From contig BJOX01000150.1 in assembly GCA_009731375.1 (NCBI GenBank), positions 707,964 through 751,760 on the forward strand: a DNA stretch of 43,797 bases. Direction: 5' to 3'. Made by a program: the position numbers and the translations under genes. A model generated the notes under the pieces. That model searched no databases. It had not been told where the DNA came from and worked only from the letters and a program-made list of their open reading frames with translations. This document shows, piece by piece, positions 19,005 to 28,333 of the stretch (positions are counted from its first letter, which is position 1; every line of letters begins with the position of its first letter). Source of the stretch: Paulinella micropora (taxonomy: Eukaryota > Cercozoa > Imbricatea > Euglyphida).

Positions 19005-19034
<30 letters not shown>
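18247..19034. repeat. (GAA)n/(GAAGAG)n purine tract, about 790 bp
   Basis: The strand is purine over nearly its whole length: pure GAA, then GAAGAG and GAAGAAGAG blocks, a short GGA block near 18893-18950, and pure GAA again. It follows the 3' UTR of the broken LINE, so it probably began as that element's tail. Poly-Leu and poly-Ser frames on the minus strand are artefacts. Confidence 0.92.
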
Positions 19035-19035
<1 letters not shown>

Positions 19036-19318
19036 GTGGAGGCATTCGGACATATTTCACAAGCAGGGTGTAAATCTATGAGTATAAATGTTGGAGACAT
19101 ACACAGGTCTAGCTACCTATGCACATATCTCACATAATGAGAATCTCGTACCGGATGCATTACTGTACCCACGACTGAGAGTTGAGAGAAGAAGGGGCGT
19201 ATACAGATCCAGGTCGTCGCTAAAGTTCGTCTGGGACGAATTGGAAGGAGACATGGTTTTGTCTTCCAACTCAGTCAGCCATGAAAAGTCCGCCTCTAGT
19301 AGGGATGAATGAACTCGG
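19035..19318. other. Spacer between (GAA)n and the gypsy pol end
   Basis: About 280 bp of unique-looking sequence. It may be decayed element sequence downstream of the broken integrase. I could not match it to the rest of integrase or to an LTR, and no second copy exists in the window. Confidence 0.4.
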
Positions 19319-22300
19319 TCATGCAAGCAAATCGAGGCTGCCATGATCAATAATGGCAAATCTCTTTCCTGTTATGATGGTCAGGCCGCCAAAAAGGGAA
19401 GAAAGTGGAATTGATGAAAACAGGATCAACATGAAGCAAGCAAGCTGACCGGTAACGTCTTTGACAGGGATGATCCACACATAGTTGGTGGCTCTGTCAA
19501 TAGCAGTAAGGATGTATTTGTAACCATCCTTCGATTCTGGGAAAGGTCCCACATGATCAATGTGTATAAACTCAAACATCCCCGCATGAAGAGGAAATTC
19601 GCCAATCAGGCCGAAATTTGCCTTCAGTGGTGTTTTGTTTATCTTGCACGGGATGCATGCATCCACCGCCTGATCTATCTCCTCCTTCATCTTCTTCCAC
19701 CAGAATCGCCTCGCTACGAACATATGAGTTCGTTGTCGACCCGGATGCGCCAAAAGTGGGCAATTGTGGGCTGCGACAAATATAAATCGTCTCAGACTCT
19801 CCGGTACCCAAAGGGTCCATTTGTCCGGCTGTGACGCATAGCGACCGTGAAGGCCCTTGTACCACAGTAGACCATCTCTCCATCCCATCTCCTTCATCTG
19901 ATCTTTGATCGCTTTCGTCATCCGTAGCTCATCCGGGTTCTGATATAACTGTATCAGTTCTTTAAACTCCGGATCTTGAGCCTGTTGTTGCCTCCATGCG
20001 GTAGGCGAGGCTATATGGATAGTACCATCTTCTAGCCGTACCCCGATTCTTTCCGGGTCATCGTCTAGGTCACTTCTCCGCTCTTGAGGAGGCTCCGCAT
20101 AAACTTCCTGCGTCTCCTCTTCCTCTCTTATGTTCGCCTTCGCATTCTCATATACCTCATAGGACCACTCAGCGTCCTCCTGGGTATGTAGCTCACAACA
20201 TATCCCGTGATCCGGGCCTTGTGGACTGTACCGTAGACCTGTGCGGTCATATCGGACTCCACTCGCCATCTCCATCGCCTCAATGTGGCTGACCTCATAC
20301 ACCTTGTCAGTGGACAAGTCTTCCATCTCCACCGTGGACACCAACGCCGATACTTCTGAGTTAAACTCTAGCCTAGAGAGGCTATCAGCGACCACATTTC
20401 GCTTTCCCGGTAGATGGACCATTGTAAAATCGAAACAAGACAAGAACGCTTGCCACCGCGCCAGCCGTCCCGTCTGTTCATGATTCATCAACCATAACAG
20501 GTTATGATGATCAGTTCTGACAGTAAATTGAGGTCCTCCCCACAAATACTCTCTGAGCCTCTTGAGGGCCCATACTACCGCCAACGCCTCTCTTTGCCTT
20601 GTGCAATAGTTTCTCTCCGCCGCACACAACTTCCTACTAATAAACATGATTGGGCGTAATTTCTTCTCCTCATCCTCTTGTTGTAATACAGCCCCAATCG
20701 CAAACTTAGATGCGTCTGTATCGACTACGAATTGTTTCGTAAAGTCGGGCATCGTTAACACCAGTCCTCCGTCTTTCGGGTCTTTGTAAATGAGATCTTT
20801 GAGCGCATGAAACGCTTGCAAAGCCTCTTCGTCCCACTTCTCAAAGTCTCCAAAATCTATCATTTTCTCCACTTTAGCCCGTGTTGCACCCCAATCGGGT
20901 ATAAACTGGCTATAGTATTGCGCCATCGCAAGGAATGAGTGCAATTCAGTGCGGTTCTTCGGTATCGGTCGATTCATAATCTCCTCCCTCTTCTCTTTGG
21001 ATATCGAGACTCGATTATGGGAGATCTCGTACCCTAAGTATGTCACACTCGTCTTGGCAAGTTGACACTTCTTTAGATTGCACTTCAGGCCAAAAGCTCC
21101 GATGCGCCTGAATATATCGGACAAATGATCGATATGCTCCTCCATTGTGTTAGAGTATACGATAATGTCATCGATATAGCAAAATGCATATTCTCCCGCC
21201 TTCTGTCCCCGCCTTCTCATAAAGCCACCGTCAGACAAATCATCGTACTGACTGCTCAACATCTTCTGCATCGCCTTCTGGAAAAGTCCTGGGGCTTGCT
21301 TGAGGCCCATCGGAAGCACTTTCCATTGATATATTTCCATACCCACCACAAACTCCGTCAGCCATCTGGACTTTTCCTCCAGTGGTATCTGCCAGAAGCC
21401 ATTCTTAAGGTCCATGACCGAATAGAATTTTGCATTCCGCAGTACTCTCCTTCCTTCTTCTAATGTCGGGAGAGGATTTCTCTCTTCCTCCAGCACCTTG
21501 TTAACACGAGCATAGTTAACTGTCAGGCGCCATTCTCCTCCTGGCTTCGGCACTATTCTCGGTTGTGAGACTATTGAGGATGTTGATCTCTCAATAAAGT
21601 CCTCATTGAGCAGCTGTCTTGCTAGCTCCTCCGCTATCTTCGCCTCATGTATACTCAAATTCGCCCTTCGTGGTGCCGGTGACGGCTCCGCACCCGGTAT
21701 TTTGTAAATAACCGCAGTGAAATCTTCAGGCTTGACACCACCTGCATGTGGAGGGTCAAAAATTTCCTTGTTCGCCTCTAATTTGGCTTTTAAAAGCTCC
21801 TTCTCCTTCTCCGTGCCTACTCCTTCTTCCAATATTTTCCGCGCCGCCTCTTGAAAATCTTCATCAGACATCTGCTTATGCTGCTTGAGGGGTTCTCTGT
21901 CCTCCTCCAAGCCTAAGTCCTCTTCCGAGACATCATCTAGGCCCGTCTTTTCATACGTGACCGTGTCCGGCTCATCATCTTTACCGAGCTCCACCAGCAT
22001 GTCAATGAGTCTCGCGTATTGCAAAGGAGCTTTACGGGTGTAAAAACCATCAAAGCATGTGAATGCTTGCGGTATCAATTTCAACTTGTCGAGGTCTCTG
22101 AGCTTCCGCTTGTATGCACTGCTCTGCTCACGAGTTCCCATACGACAAGCCACCACTAGCTGTTGCTTGCGAGAGGGTACCGGTATAGGATGATCAATAA
22201 GCCGGTCCCTTATTTCCTGCGCCCATATCGCCTTCTCATTATATGGCAGGATAATAGTATACGGCTTATTATTTTCGAATAAAGTCCGTAAGCATTTCTT

Positions 22301-23653
22301 CACTTCAGACAGTGAACGCGGCCACGTGGGCTCGTCACCCCAGAAATCAGTAATAAAACTTTTAATAGTTTCTGGTGGAGTATCCGGGATTCGCCCCGTT
22401 CTCCTTGGTACAAACGCCTCCCTTTTTTCTTCTCCTACTTTCGCATGGAAACAGTATCCGTTAGTAATATGGACATCTGTACCTACTCCTTCCGCGAATC
22501 TCGCCGACGACGGGCTTCTTTGTGCGACACATATAATCTCCTCCTTTCGCTTCTCGATTAAGTCATCAATAGACTTTTTGTCCCAATGGCATGTCGGAAC
22601 TGTGACAGTGCACACTTGGGATTCCCAATTGTCGGTCCAGGACAGTTCATCCGGTCTTACGACATGGGGGTGAACGTACACCTCAAGTGCCTCATGTGCG
22701 ATGGCCATCTTTTTGTGATCCGTCGCTAGACTCAGCTCATAAGCCTCATAAGAGTCAGTAGCGTTGAAGGGATCAATATCGTTCTCTTCTCCTCTTTTTA
22801 CTCCATATATCACTCGCCGTGCGGCGCAATCAATCACAGCCCCCATCGTAGCCAATTGGTCATACGATAGTAATATTGACCCGTGGTAACCGGGGACGAC
22901 ATAGAGGTCCATACGGTATACTCGTGCGGATTTCAATTTAAAGGTCAGTGTGATGATTCCCGTGATATCCGTCCGGCTGCTCACTCCTTTGAGAGTGCCC
23001 GTTGACTTTTTCATATTTCCGTCCACCCAGTCCCGGTATCGATTAAAAAACTTCCTGCCGACAATATTAATATTCGCCATCGTATCATTACCAACTTTTA
23101 ATATTGTCTTCAATGTTTCACAATAAAGTTCCGTATAACACAGAGCATCGGGCCTGTGTATATTGGCTGCGAGAACAAGAACTTTACGTTCCAAATTTTG
23201 GAGTCTTGTCTCTAAGTTTTTCAACTCCTCCTTCTTCTCCTCCTGCTTCACCTCATTAACATTTTTATTATTCTGCGGTACTGGTGCGTTTACTATTTGA
23301 GCGACATTGTCTTGTGGTACTTGAGTACACACATTGTCTTTTTGCTCGCCACCCGCCGCGACCGTAGACATTGAGTCTGTTCGTGGTTGTTTGCTTGGCC
23401 GAGGCGATACGTCTGCCATTGGCCTCCTCGCCTCCATCGCAAGTCTCGCCTTCCTATTTGCATCAGTTATCATTGGTAACCGTGCTGTATGAACGGGTAT
23501 GAGACTACCTTGGGGCTGCAGTCTCTGTGTACCCACATCTTTGTTTTCACATAGAGGAAGCGTTGGCCCAGTCTGCACAACAGCATTAGAAAGCACTGTG
23601 ACTTTAGGGTTAAACTTCACAGTCTTCTCCTTCCTCTCTTCTTCCCCCTCCAG
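19319..23653 (-). CDS. Ty3/gypsy-type pol: protease, reverse transcriptase, RNase H, truncated integrase
   Basis: The frame is open from the codon after the gag UGA (23653) to a stop at 19319, about 1,445 codons. Numbering from 23620, the order is: a retropepsin-like region around 179-270 (DTMA where DTGA or DSGA is usual, later ILLSYDQLATMGAVID), reverse transcriptase with WRLTVNYARVNK, VMDLKNGFWQ and YIDD at 815-818, RNase H from VDTDASKFAIGAVLQ (about 966) through TDHHNLLWLM, and the integrase His/Cys zinc domain (AHP ... C-x2-C, about 1290-1325). The first integrase Asp lies in HIDHVGPF (about 1353). After that the text decays: the second Asp region reads GGLTIITGKRFA and the Glu is lost, so integration by this copy is unlikely. 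The order RT-RNase H-integrase places it with Ty3/gypsy. Confidence 0.9.
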   Translation of the reverse strand: MEGEEERKEKTVKFNPKVTVLSNAVVQTGPTLPLCENKDVGTQRLQPQGSLIPVHTARLPMITDANRKARLAMEARRPMADVSPRPSKQPRTDSMSTVAAGGEQKDNVCTQVPQDNVAQIVNAPVPQNNKNVNEVKQEEKKEELKNLETRLQNLERKVLVLAANIHRPDALCYTELYCETLKTILKVGNDTMANINIVGRKFFNRYRDWVDGNMKKSTGTLKGVSSRTDITGIITLTFKLKSARVYRMDLYVVPGYHGSILLSYDQLATMGAVIDCAARRVIYGVKRGEENDIDPFNATDSYEAYELSLATDHKKMAIAHEALEVYVHPHVVRPDELSWTDNWESQVCTVTVPTCHWDKKSIDDLIEKRKEEIICVAQRSPSSARFAEGVGTDVHITNGYCFHAKVGEEKREAFVPRRTGRIPDTPPETIKSFITDFWGDEPTWPRSLSEVKKCLRTLFENNKPYTIILPYNEKAIWAQEIRDRLIDHPIPVPSRKQQLVVACRMGTREQSSAYKRKLRDLDKLKLIPQAFTCFDGFYTRKAPLQYARLIDMLVELGKDDEPDTVTYEKTGLDDVSEEDLGLEEDREPLKQHKQMSDEDFQEAARKILEEGVGTEKEKELLKAKLEANKEIFDPPHAGGVKPEDFTAVIYKIPGAEPSPAPRRANLSIHEAKIAEELARQLLNEDFIERSTSSIVSQPRIVPKPGGEWRLTVNYARVNKVLEEERNPLPTLEEGRRVLRNAKFYSVMDLKNGFWQIPLEEKSRWLTEFVVGMEIYQWKVLPMGLKQAPGLFQKAMQKMLSSQYDDLSDGGFMRRRGQKAGEYAFCYIDDIIVYSNTMEEHIDHLSDIFRRIGAFGLKCNLKKCQLAKTSVTYLGYEISHNRVSISKEKREEIMNRPIPKNRTELHSFLAMAQYYSQFIPDWGATRAKVEKMIDFGDFEKWDEEALQAFHALKDLIYKDPKDGGLVLTMPDFTKQFVVDTDASKFAIGAVLQQEDEEKKLRPIMFISRKLCAAERNYCTRQREALAVVWALKRLREYLWGGPQFTVRTDHHNLLWLMNHEQTGRLARWQAFLSCFDFTMVHLPGKRNVVADSLSRLEFNSEVSALVSTVEMEDLSTDKVYEVSHIEAMEMASGVRYDRTGLRYSPQGPDHGICCELHTQEDAEWSYEVYENAKANIREEEETQEVYAEPPQERRSDLDDDPERIGVRLEDGTIHIASPTAWRQQQAQDPEFKELIQLYQNPDELRMTKAIKDQMKEMGWRDGLLWYKGLHGRYASQPDKWTLWVPESLRRFIFVAAHNCPLLAHPGRQRTHMFVARRFWWKKMKEEIDQAVDACIPCKINKTPLKANFGLIGEFPLHAGMFEFIHIDHVGPFPESKDGYKYILTAIDRATNYVWIIPVKDVTGQLACFMLILFSSIPLSSLFGGLTIITGKRFAIIDHGSLDLLA

Positions 23654-23656
23654 TCA
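23654..23656 (-). promoter_or_regulatory. Single in-frame UGA between gag and pol (candidate readthrough site)
   Basis: Reading the minus strand, gag ends GTG GAA TGA and the same frame goes on CTG GAG GGG GAA without a stop for over 1,400 codons. The UGA-C-U context resembles known leaky stops (UGA followed by CUA). Whether it is suppressed or is just a mutation is unknown. Confidence 0.5.
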
Positions 23657-26350
23657 TTCCACCACCTCGAAACGATTACCTTGAGTAGTGTCCGGGTAGG
23701 ATGACGTATCGGTCTCCGAGGCAGTGTTGTAGGCCTGAGCTCGACCGAAATTCGGGTTGGAGCTTGCCCACGAGCCTCCTCCTCCTCTGGGTGGGGGGGC
23801 TGGAGCTCGAACAGCTCTCCCTCCATAAGGGGTATATCCCCGACCTCCTCCTCTTCCTCTCTGAGGGGTTCCCTGCCACCTCGAGGCTCCTCTCCATGTT
23901 CCTCGTCCTCGTCCTCCTCCTCCTCCTCCTCCTCCTCCTCCTGCTCCTGCTCCTCCTTCTCGTCCTCTTTGAGAGGCCTTTAAGTTCTTTTGTCTCTCCC
24001 TTTCCTCCTTCTTCTCCTTCATCCTCTTCATGTAGGTAATGATTGCCTCTCGTAACTCCTCATCATCACACATATTGGCATACCAACCTTCGTTCACAGC
24101 GGCAATCTGAAGCATATTGAAAAGGCCCGGTTCCTTGCCTTCCGTCCTGCTCAGAAAATTTGCCCTTGCTGTTGGGTTCTGCCTATCATGATTGAAAGAG
24201 CAGTCTCTGTTCTCCATCTGTGCCTTACACTGCAAGCCCGCGAACCACCTCCAACATGCGGTCTTCAGGTCTGGCTCTCTCTGTCTCTTCCAACCGGCAA
24301 CTCTGTTTGTGTACGTGGCTTGTGCGCCAACAGGTACACCGCCTGCCTGTGCCGTATGTGCCTCCGTGAGCGAGTCCATGTTTGAGCATGCACTCATCAC
24401 TTCTTGAAACAGTGCTGACGGAGCAACGCTTTGAACCGTATTTTCGAACACGTGTGTCTCGAGGAAGTTCTTGGACTTCACTGAGCTAAACGTCGAGCAT
24501 TGTTGTATGAGCTGAGTAAGCTTACTCGGGTTAACTGTGTGTAACGCCGAAAAGAAATAGAGGATGATCGACTTGCGGCCATAGAATAGCCCATAGGAGG
24601 AAACTACCTCCGTAAGGGTCGCCGCCAAGCCAACAGCACTCCTCAAACTCATCGCCACTGTCTCAAAGATTTCAAATCCTATGAGAGTACCAGTGCAGAG
24701 ATGCTGGTATCCATGAGATTGAAAATATGAAATGAGTGTGGCCACCGCCAGTTCACACTGAGCGTCTAGGCCTGTTGCATTGTTTCTCTTAATCTCCTCC
24801 TTCTTTCTCAAAAACTTGTACTGTGTCAGATCAAATCCCTCCGAGACTAGAGATTGGTCAAAAACAGTAACAAGGGCCTCGTATTCCTGCGTTTCGTCGC
24901 AAGGAAAAGCCTTCATGCAGGCATTGATCTCTTTGAGCTTGCTCAAAAGCGAAGCATCAGAGTCTTTGTCTGAGCTCGTCTTGGCATATAGCATGAGACT
25001 TGCCACTCCTCCTTTCTTCCCCTTGAAGGCATTTATGATGTTCTGTCTGTCCTTCTTCTCCGTGTTTGTGACCACCACCGTAGTTGAGCCCGAGGGTGCA
25101 GGGGCTGGTGGGGCAGGAGCTGGTGGGGTCAAATATGTCGGAGGGTGTGTCTTTGCACCACTCACTTTTGCTTTCATTCTTTCCAGTCTCATCGTCTTCT
25201 CGAACTCCTCATTCTCTTTCGCCTTCTTCTTCTCAGATATCACCAGCTTTTGAGCATGAGTGATAAAGGCCACCAATTCAGAAGCAGATCTGAGAAAATT
25301 ATATTTCTCCACATATTGGTCAACACCTGCTTTGTTGGCGACCGGTGGTGCGTTACTAAGTGATTTAAGGACAGAGTGATCCTTGGTAGGAATCCATCTC
25401 TTCCATGCCTCCTTGTGCAGTAACGCACCCATCAACAGTCTGATCTTGGTCAGAACTCTGTCGGTCTTCTCTAACTCATCAATCACAGGATGAGTTTCTC
25501 CTGCTGCCTTAATGCTTTTTTCCATCTCTGCCTTCCCCTCCTCCAAGGCCTTTATTTCCATTGTAAAAAAATGAAATATGCCACTCGAGTTTTTCGAACC
25601 CAGATTGGTCTTCATTTTTGTTACATCGACTGCCTCCTGACCAGTCGCGAGGAATCTGGCCGTTGCTCTTGGGTTTGTGTACTGGAGGTAACCCTCACAT
25701 CGTGGGCCGTATGTACGTTCCCAAATCAGGGTTTGAGTGTACACCCCAAAGATAGCATCGAGTAATTCAAGGTGGGTGTGTGTGTCCCCAAACTTGATAT
25801 GCTGTATCTTCTTTCTCTCTTCTGGATCAGAGACCAGTTTGCCGAGGAGCTGTGCTGTGTTTGATAATAGGATATAGACATCCTTTTTAGCACGACTTTT
25901 CTCTCTTCTTTGATCCTGAGGGATCCACACATAGGTATCCTTCTCTACCCCCATCTTGTTATCAAACTCTTCTTTAGTGAGGTCATAGTGGTCTTGCACC
26001 CACTGTTGTTCCTCCACTGTGATCTCCTCTCCATCACTATGAATCAAGTCGATCATTTTTCGTCCTCCTCCTCCCGTGTAGGCAGGTGGTAAGGGATTAC
26101 CATATGCTCCTCCTCCTCCCGTCTCTTCTTGTTCAAATCCTCCTTCATCTTCGTCTCCTCCATATCTTCCTTCATCATCCCAGCCCTCTTCTACTCCTCC
26201 TCCTACTCCTTCATCTCCTCCTCCTCCTTCATTCAATCCTCCTCCTCCTCCTTCATTCAATCCTCTTCCTCCTCCTCCTCCTGCTTCTTCTTCTTCTCTT
26301 CTTTGATCTGCCTCCGAGAATTCACTCACTTCGGCGGTCTCTGTCGACAT
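23654..26350 (-). CDS. Ty3/gypsy-type gag (898 aa), ending in a UGA that is in frame with pol
   Basis: It starts at ATG 26350-26348 and ends at UGA 23656-23654. The first 120 residues are Glu/Gly-rich and acidic. A long, mainly helical middle follows, then a Cys/His finger at about 697-720 with spacing C-x8-C-x8-C-x3-H, then a Lys/Glu-rich coil and an Arg/Gly-rich RNA-binding-like tail. Gag proteins usually carry C-x2-C-x4-H-x4-C knuckles; this CCCH-like finger is different. Assignment to gag is from position upstream of pol in the same frame and the nucleic-acid-binding tail; I do not recognise the fold. The next frame begins directly after the stop. Confidence 0.78.
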   Translation of the reverse strand: MSTETAEVSEFSEADQRREEEEAGGGGGRGLNEGGGGGLNEGGGGDEGVGGGVEEGWDDEGRYGGDEDEGGFEQEETGGGGAYGNPLPPAYTGGGGRKMIDLIHSDGEEITVEEQQWVQDHYDLTKEEFDNKMGVEKDTYVWIPQDQRREKSRAKKDVYILLSNTAQLLGKLVSDPEERKKIQHIKFGDTHTHLELLDAIFGVYTQTLIWERTYGPRCEGYLQYTNPRATARFLATGQEAVDVTKMKTNLGSKNSSGIFHFFTMEIKALEEGKAEMEKSIKAAGETHPVIDELEKTDRVLTKIRLLMGALLHKEAWKRWIPTKDHSVLKSLSNAPPVANKAGVDQYVEKYNFLRSASELVAFITHAQKLVISEKKKAKENEEFEKTMRLERMKAKVSGAKTHPPTYLTPPAPAPPAPAPSGSTTVVVTNTEKKDRQNIINAFKGKKGGVASLMLYAKTSSDKDSDASLLSKLKEINACMKAFPCDETQEYEALVTVFDQSLVSEGFDLTQYKFLRKKEEIKRNNATGLDAQCELAVATLISYFQSHGYQHLCTGTLIGFEIFETVAMSLRSAVGLAATLTEVVSSYGLFYGRKSIILYFFSALHTVNPSKLTQLIQQCSTFSSVKSKNFLETHVFENTVQSVAPSALFQEVMSACSNMDSLTEAHTAQAGGVPVGAQATYTNRVAGWKRQREPDLKTACWRWFAGLQCKAQMENRDCSFNHDRQNPTARANFLSRTEGKEPGLFNMLQIAAVNEGWYANMCDDEELREAIITYMKRMKEKKEERERQKNLKASQRGREGGAGAGGGGGGGGGGRGRGTWRGASRWQGTPQRGRGGGRGYTPYGGRAVRAPAPPPRGGGGSWASSNPNFGRAQAYNTASETDTSSYPDTTQGNRFEVVE

Positions 26351-27360
26351 GATGTCGTAGTAGTGATCAACAGGAGGACAGTGTCAGCTCCTATGTTTGG
26401 TTTTTGTTCGTTTGTGTTCTGTTCCTCCTTCAGTCGATTGACTAGTGAAGAGAGAAACTAATAGAGAGGGTAGGATAAGATTCCCTGTCCTCTATGAAAC
26501 ACTGTTTGTATGTTTGTTTTTGTTTGAGAAAAATAGTCTTTGAGACTTTCTCCGATTTCTTGTTCTCCTTACTCAGATTACTTTCTCCTCCTTCTTTTCT
26601 ATATTGTATCTAGTATGAGGCACTTGGACCTACACACAGATAGTAATAGAGAAGCTAGAAAAGCTCTCCTTGAGAAGTCGACAGTCGGTCGGATAGGTTC
26701 TCAGACCTACCTTTAGAAAACGATCAGAGATTTGCAAAAATACTCTGACGTATGTGTGAGATAATGCAGATAAATGCACAAACTAGAAGGGTAGAGTGTT
26801 GTGCTCCTGTCCCTATGCTTGTTTGTGTTTTGTGTGTGTTCCTTCACTCTTCTGTCCACCTCCTTCTTCTTGGTCTCTGTGTGAGAACAGCAAGAACGAC
26901 AGAGAGTTTGTATCTGATGTCTCCTTGTGAGCACACAGATACTGATTGGGCTAGAGGGTACGAGACACCTGCTTGAGACCAATCAAATTATTTGTTTTGT
27001 GAAAGAGTTATGAGGGAGCTGTGTTGGAGTATTTGTTTTCGTCTGACGTCCCCGTGTGAGACAGGTCAGTGAAAATTCACTCTGTTGCCTGTGTGGCAAA
27101 GCAGAAAGAAATCACCCTAGTGATGTGGACTCCAAATGTAATGCCCCCAACGATAGCTCGTAAAAAGTCGGTAATACAACCAAACACAGTCCTCAAGAAT
27201 GAGAATGATGTCTCGTTGTATTAGCTCAGTGAAGCCAAAAAGGAAAACGGCAACAGACCAGGAATAAAATGGCATCAGGTCCAATCCGGACAAATAATAC
27301 TGAAAAACAAGCTGGTGCACCTGTCACCAGGAAAAGGTATTTTTTACCGGCTATCCGGGG
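26351..27360 (-). other. 5' leader or LTR region of the gypsy element, boundaries not resolved
   Basis: About 1 kb upstream of gag with no long frame, rich in T and CTCC. An LTR and primer-binding site are expected here, but the partner LTR is missing because the 3' end of the element is truncated. No end could be fixed from the sequence alone. Confidence 0.35.
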
Positions 27361-27884
27361 GGTGATGCCTACATCTGACCTGCTGCGGCGTTTTCCTGTC
27401 CTGACACGTAACTCCTAAATTTTGGACCCGGCGCTACATCCGGTAAAGTATTAATACAAATTGTTTTTTAAAAAGTGTTTGCGTAGAGTGAATTTTTTAT
27501 AATTCACTACACAAGTAGTAATTCAAGTTTAATACTATGATACGTTAACTTTCCGAGTCTTGTGTTACACCTCGCCACGCCGCCGTCCATATGCACGTTT
27601 CCGAAGACACCTGGACTGAGCCGCGAGTCAATCGCTCACCAGAAGAGCTACGCCGGGGCTCAGTGAAATTTACGAGCCGCTCTGTGTGTTGTACAATATC
27701 AAGTCCTATTGATCAAAACTGTGGACATCACCCCCGGCGAATTATCAGGTAAAAACTTATTTTTAGATTTCGTTTGGCCGGACACGTCTGAAATGCCAAT
27801 TTGATCCTGGTCTTTTGGCTGCTTTTTGTCTTTGTGTCACGTCACAAACTTGAAAAAAAATTATTAACAAAAAANNNNNNNNNN

Positions 27885-27928
<44 letters not shown>

Positions 27929-28330
27929 TGAAACACACACACACACACGCACACACACACACACAAAACAAACTTGAAGAAAAAAAATTTAAAAGAAAAT
28001 TTTCTTTTCACGAGGAAGTTCACCTCTTAATTAACTCTTCCATTCTTACACAAGCACTGTTTCTGTCTCTTTGTCTCAGTTCCCACTCAGCCCTATGAGT
28101 GGCAAGTATTTTATTGAAACCATGGCCATGCTTGCGTAAAAGGCGAGTCAGTCTAAAACTTGCCGCCTCGCATGTGAAACATTTTTTTGCTGACTCACTG
28201 ATGAAATACAGAAGGTATTGTATTTCATATTAATATTCTACTTGAATTGATTAATATACTACAAGTCGTTAAGCTGAGTCAGTGTAAAAAACTACTGTTA
28301 GGAATCAGAGCTGGCTTGCGATCATGCTGG
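27361..28330. other. AT-rich spacer with poly-A, gap and (CA)n
   Basis: No gene is visible. There is an A-run broken by a 10-N gap (27875-27884) and continuing to 27926, (CA)n at 27933-27964, and otherwise unique AT-rich sequence. Confidence 0.6.
28111..28116 (-). terminator. Possible AATAAA polyadenylation signal of the transporter gene
   Basis: TTTATT on the plus strand, so AATAAA on the gene strand, about 220 nt after the transporter stop codon. Sequence match only. Confidence 0.3.
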
Positions 28331-28333
28331 AGG

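Noticed and set aside
18210-19100. Poly-Leu, poly-Ser and poly-Phe proteins of up to 296 residues
   Set aside because: They are translations of (GAA)n in three frames.
19117-19359. Continuation of the gypsy integrase or a chromodomain
   Set aside because: An 80-codon minus-strand frame exists but shows neither the remaining catalytic residues nor chromodomain aromatic residues.
26351-27360. Defined 5' LTR and primer-binding site for the gypsy element
   Set aside because: No second LTR copy is in the window because the 3' end is truncated, and no tRNA-complementary stretch could be placed with confidence.
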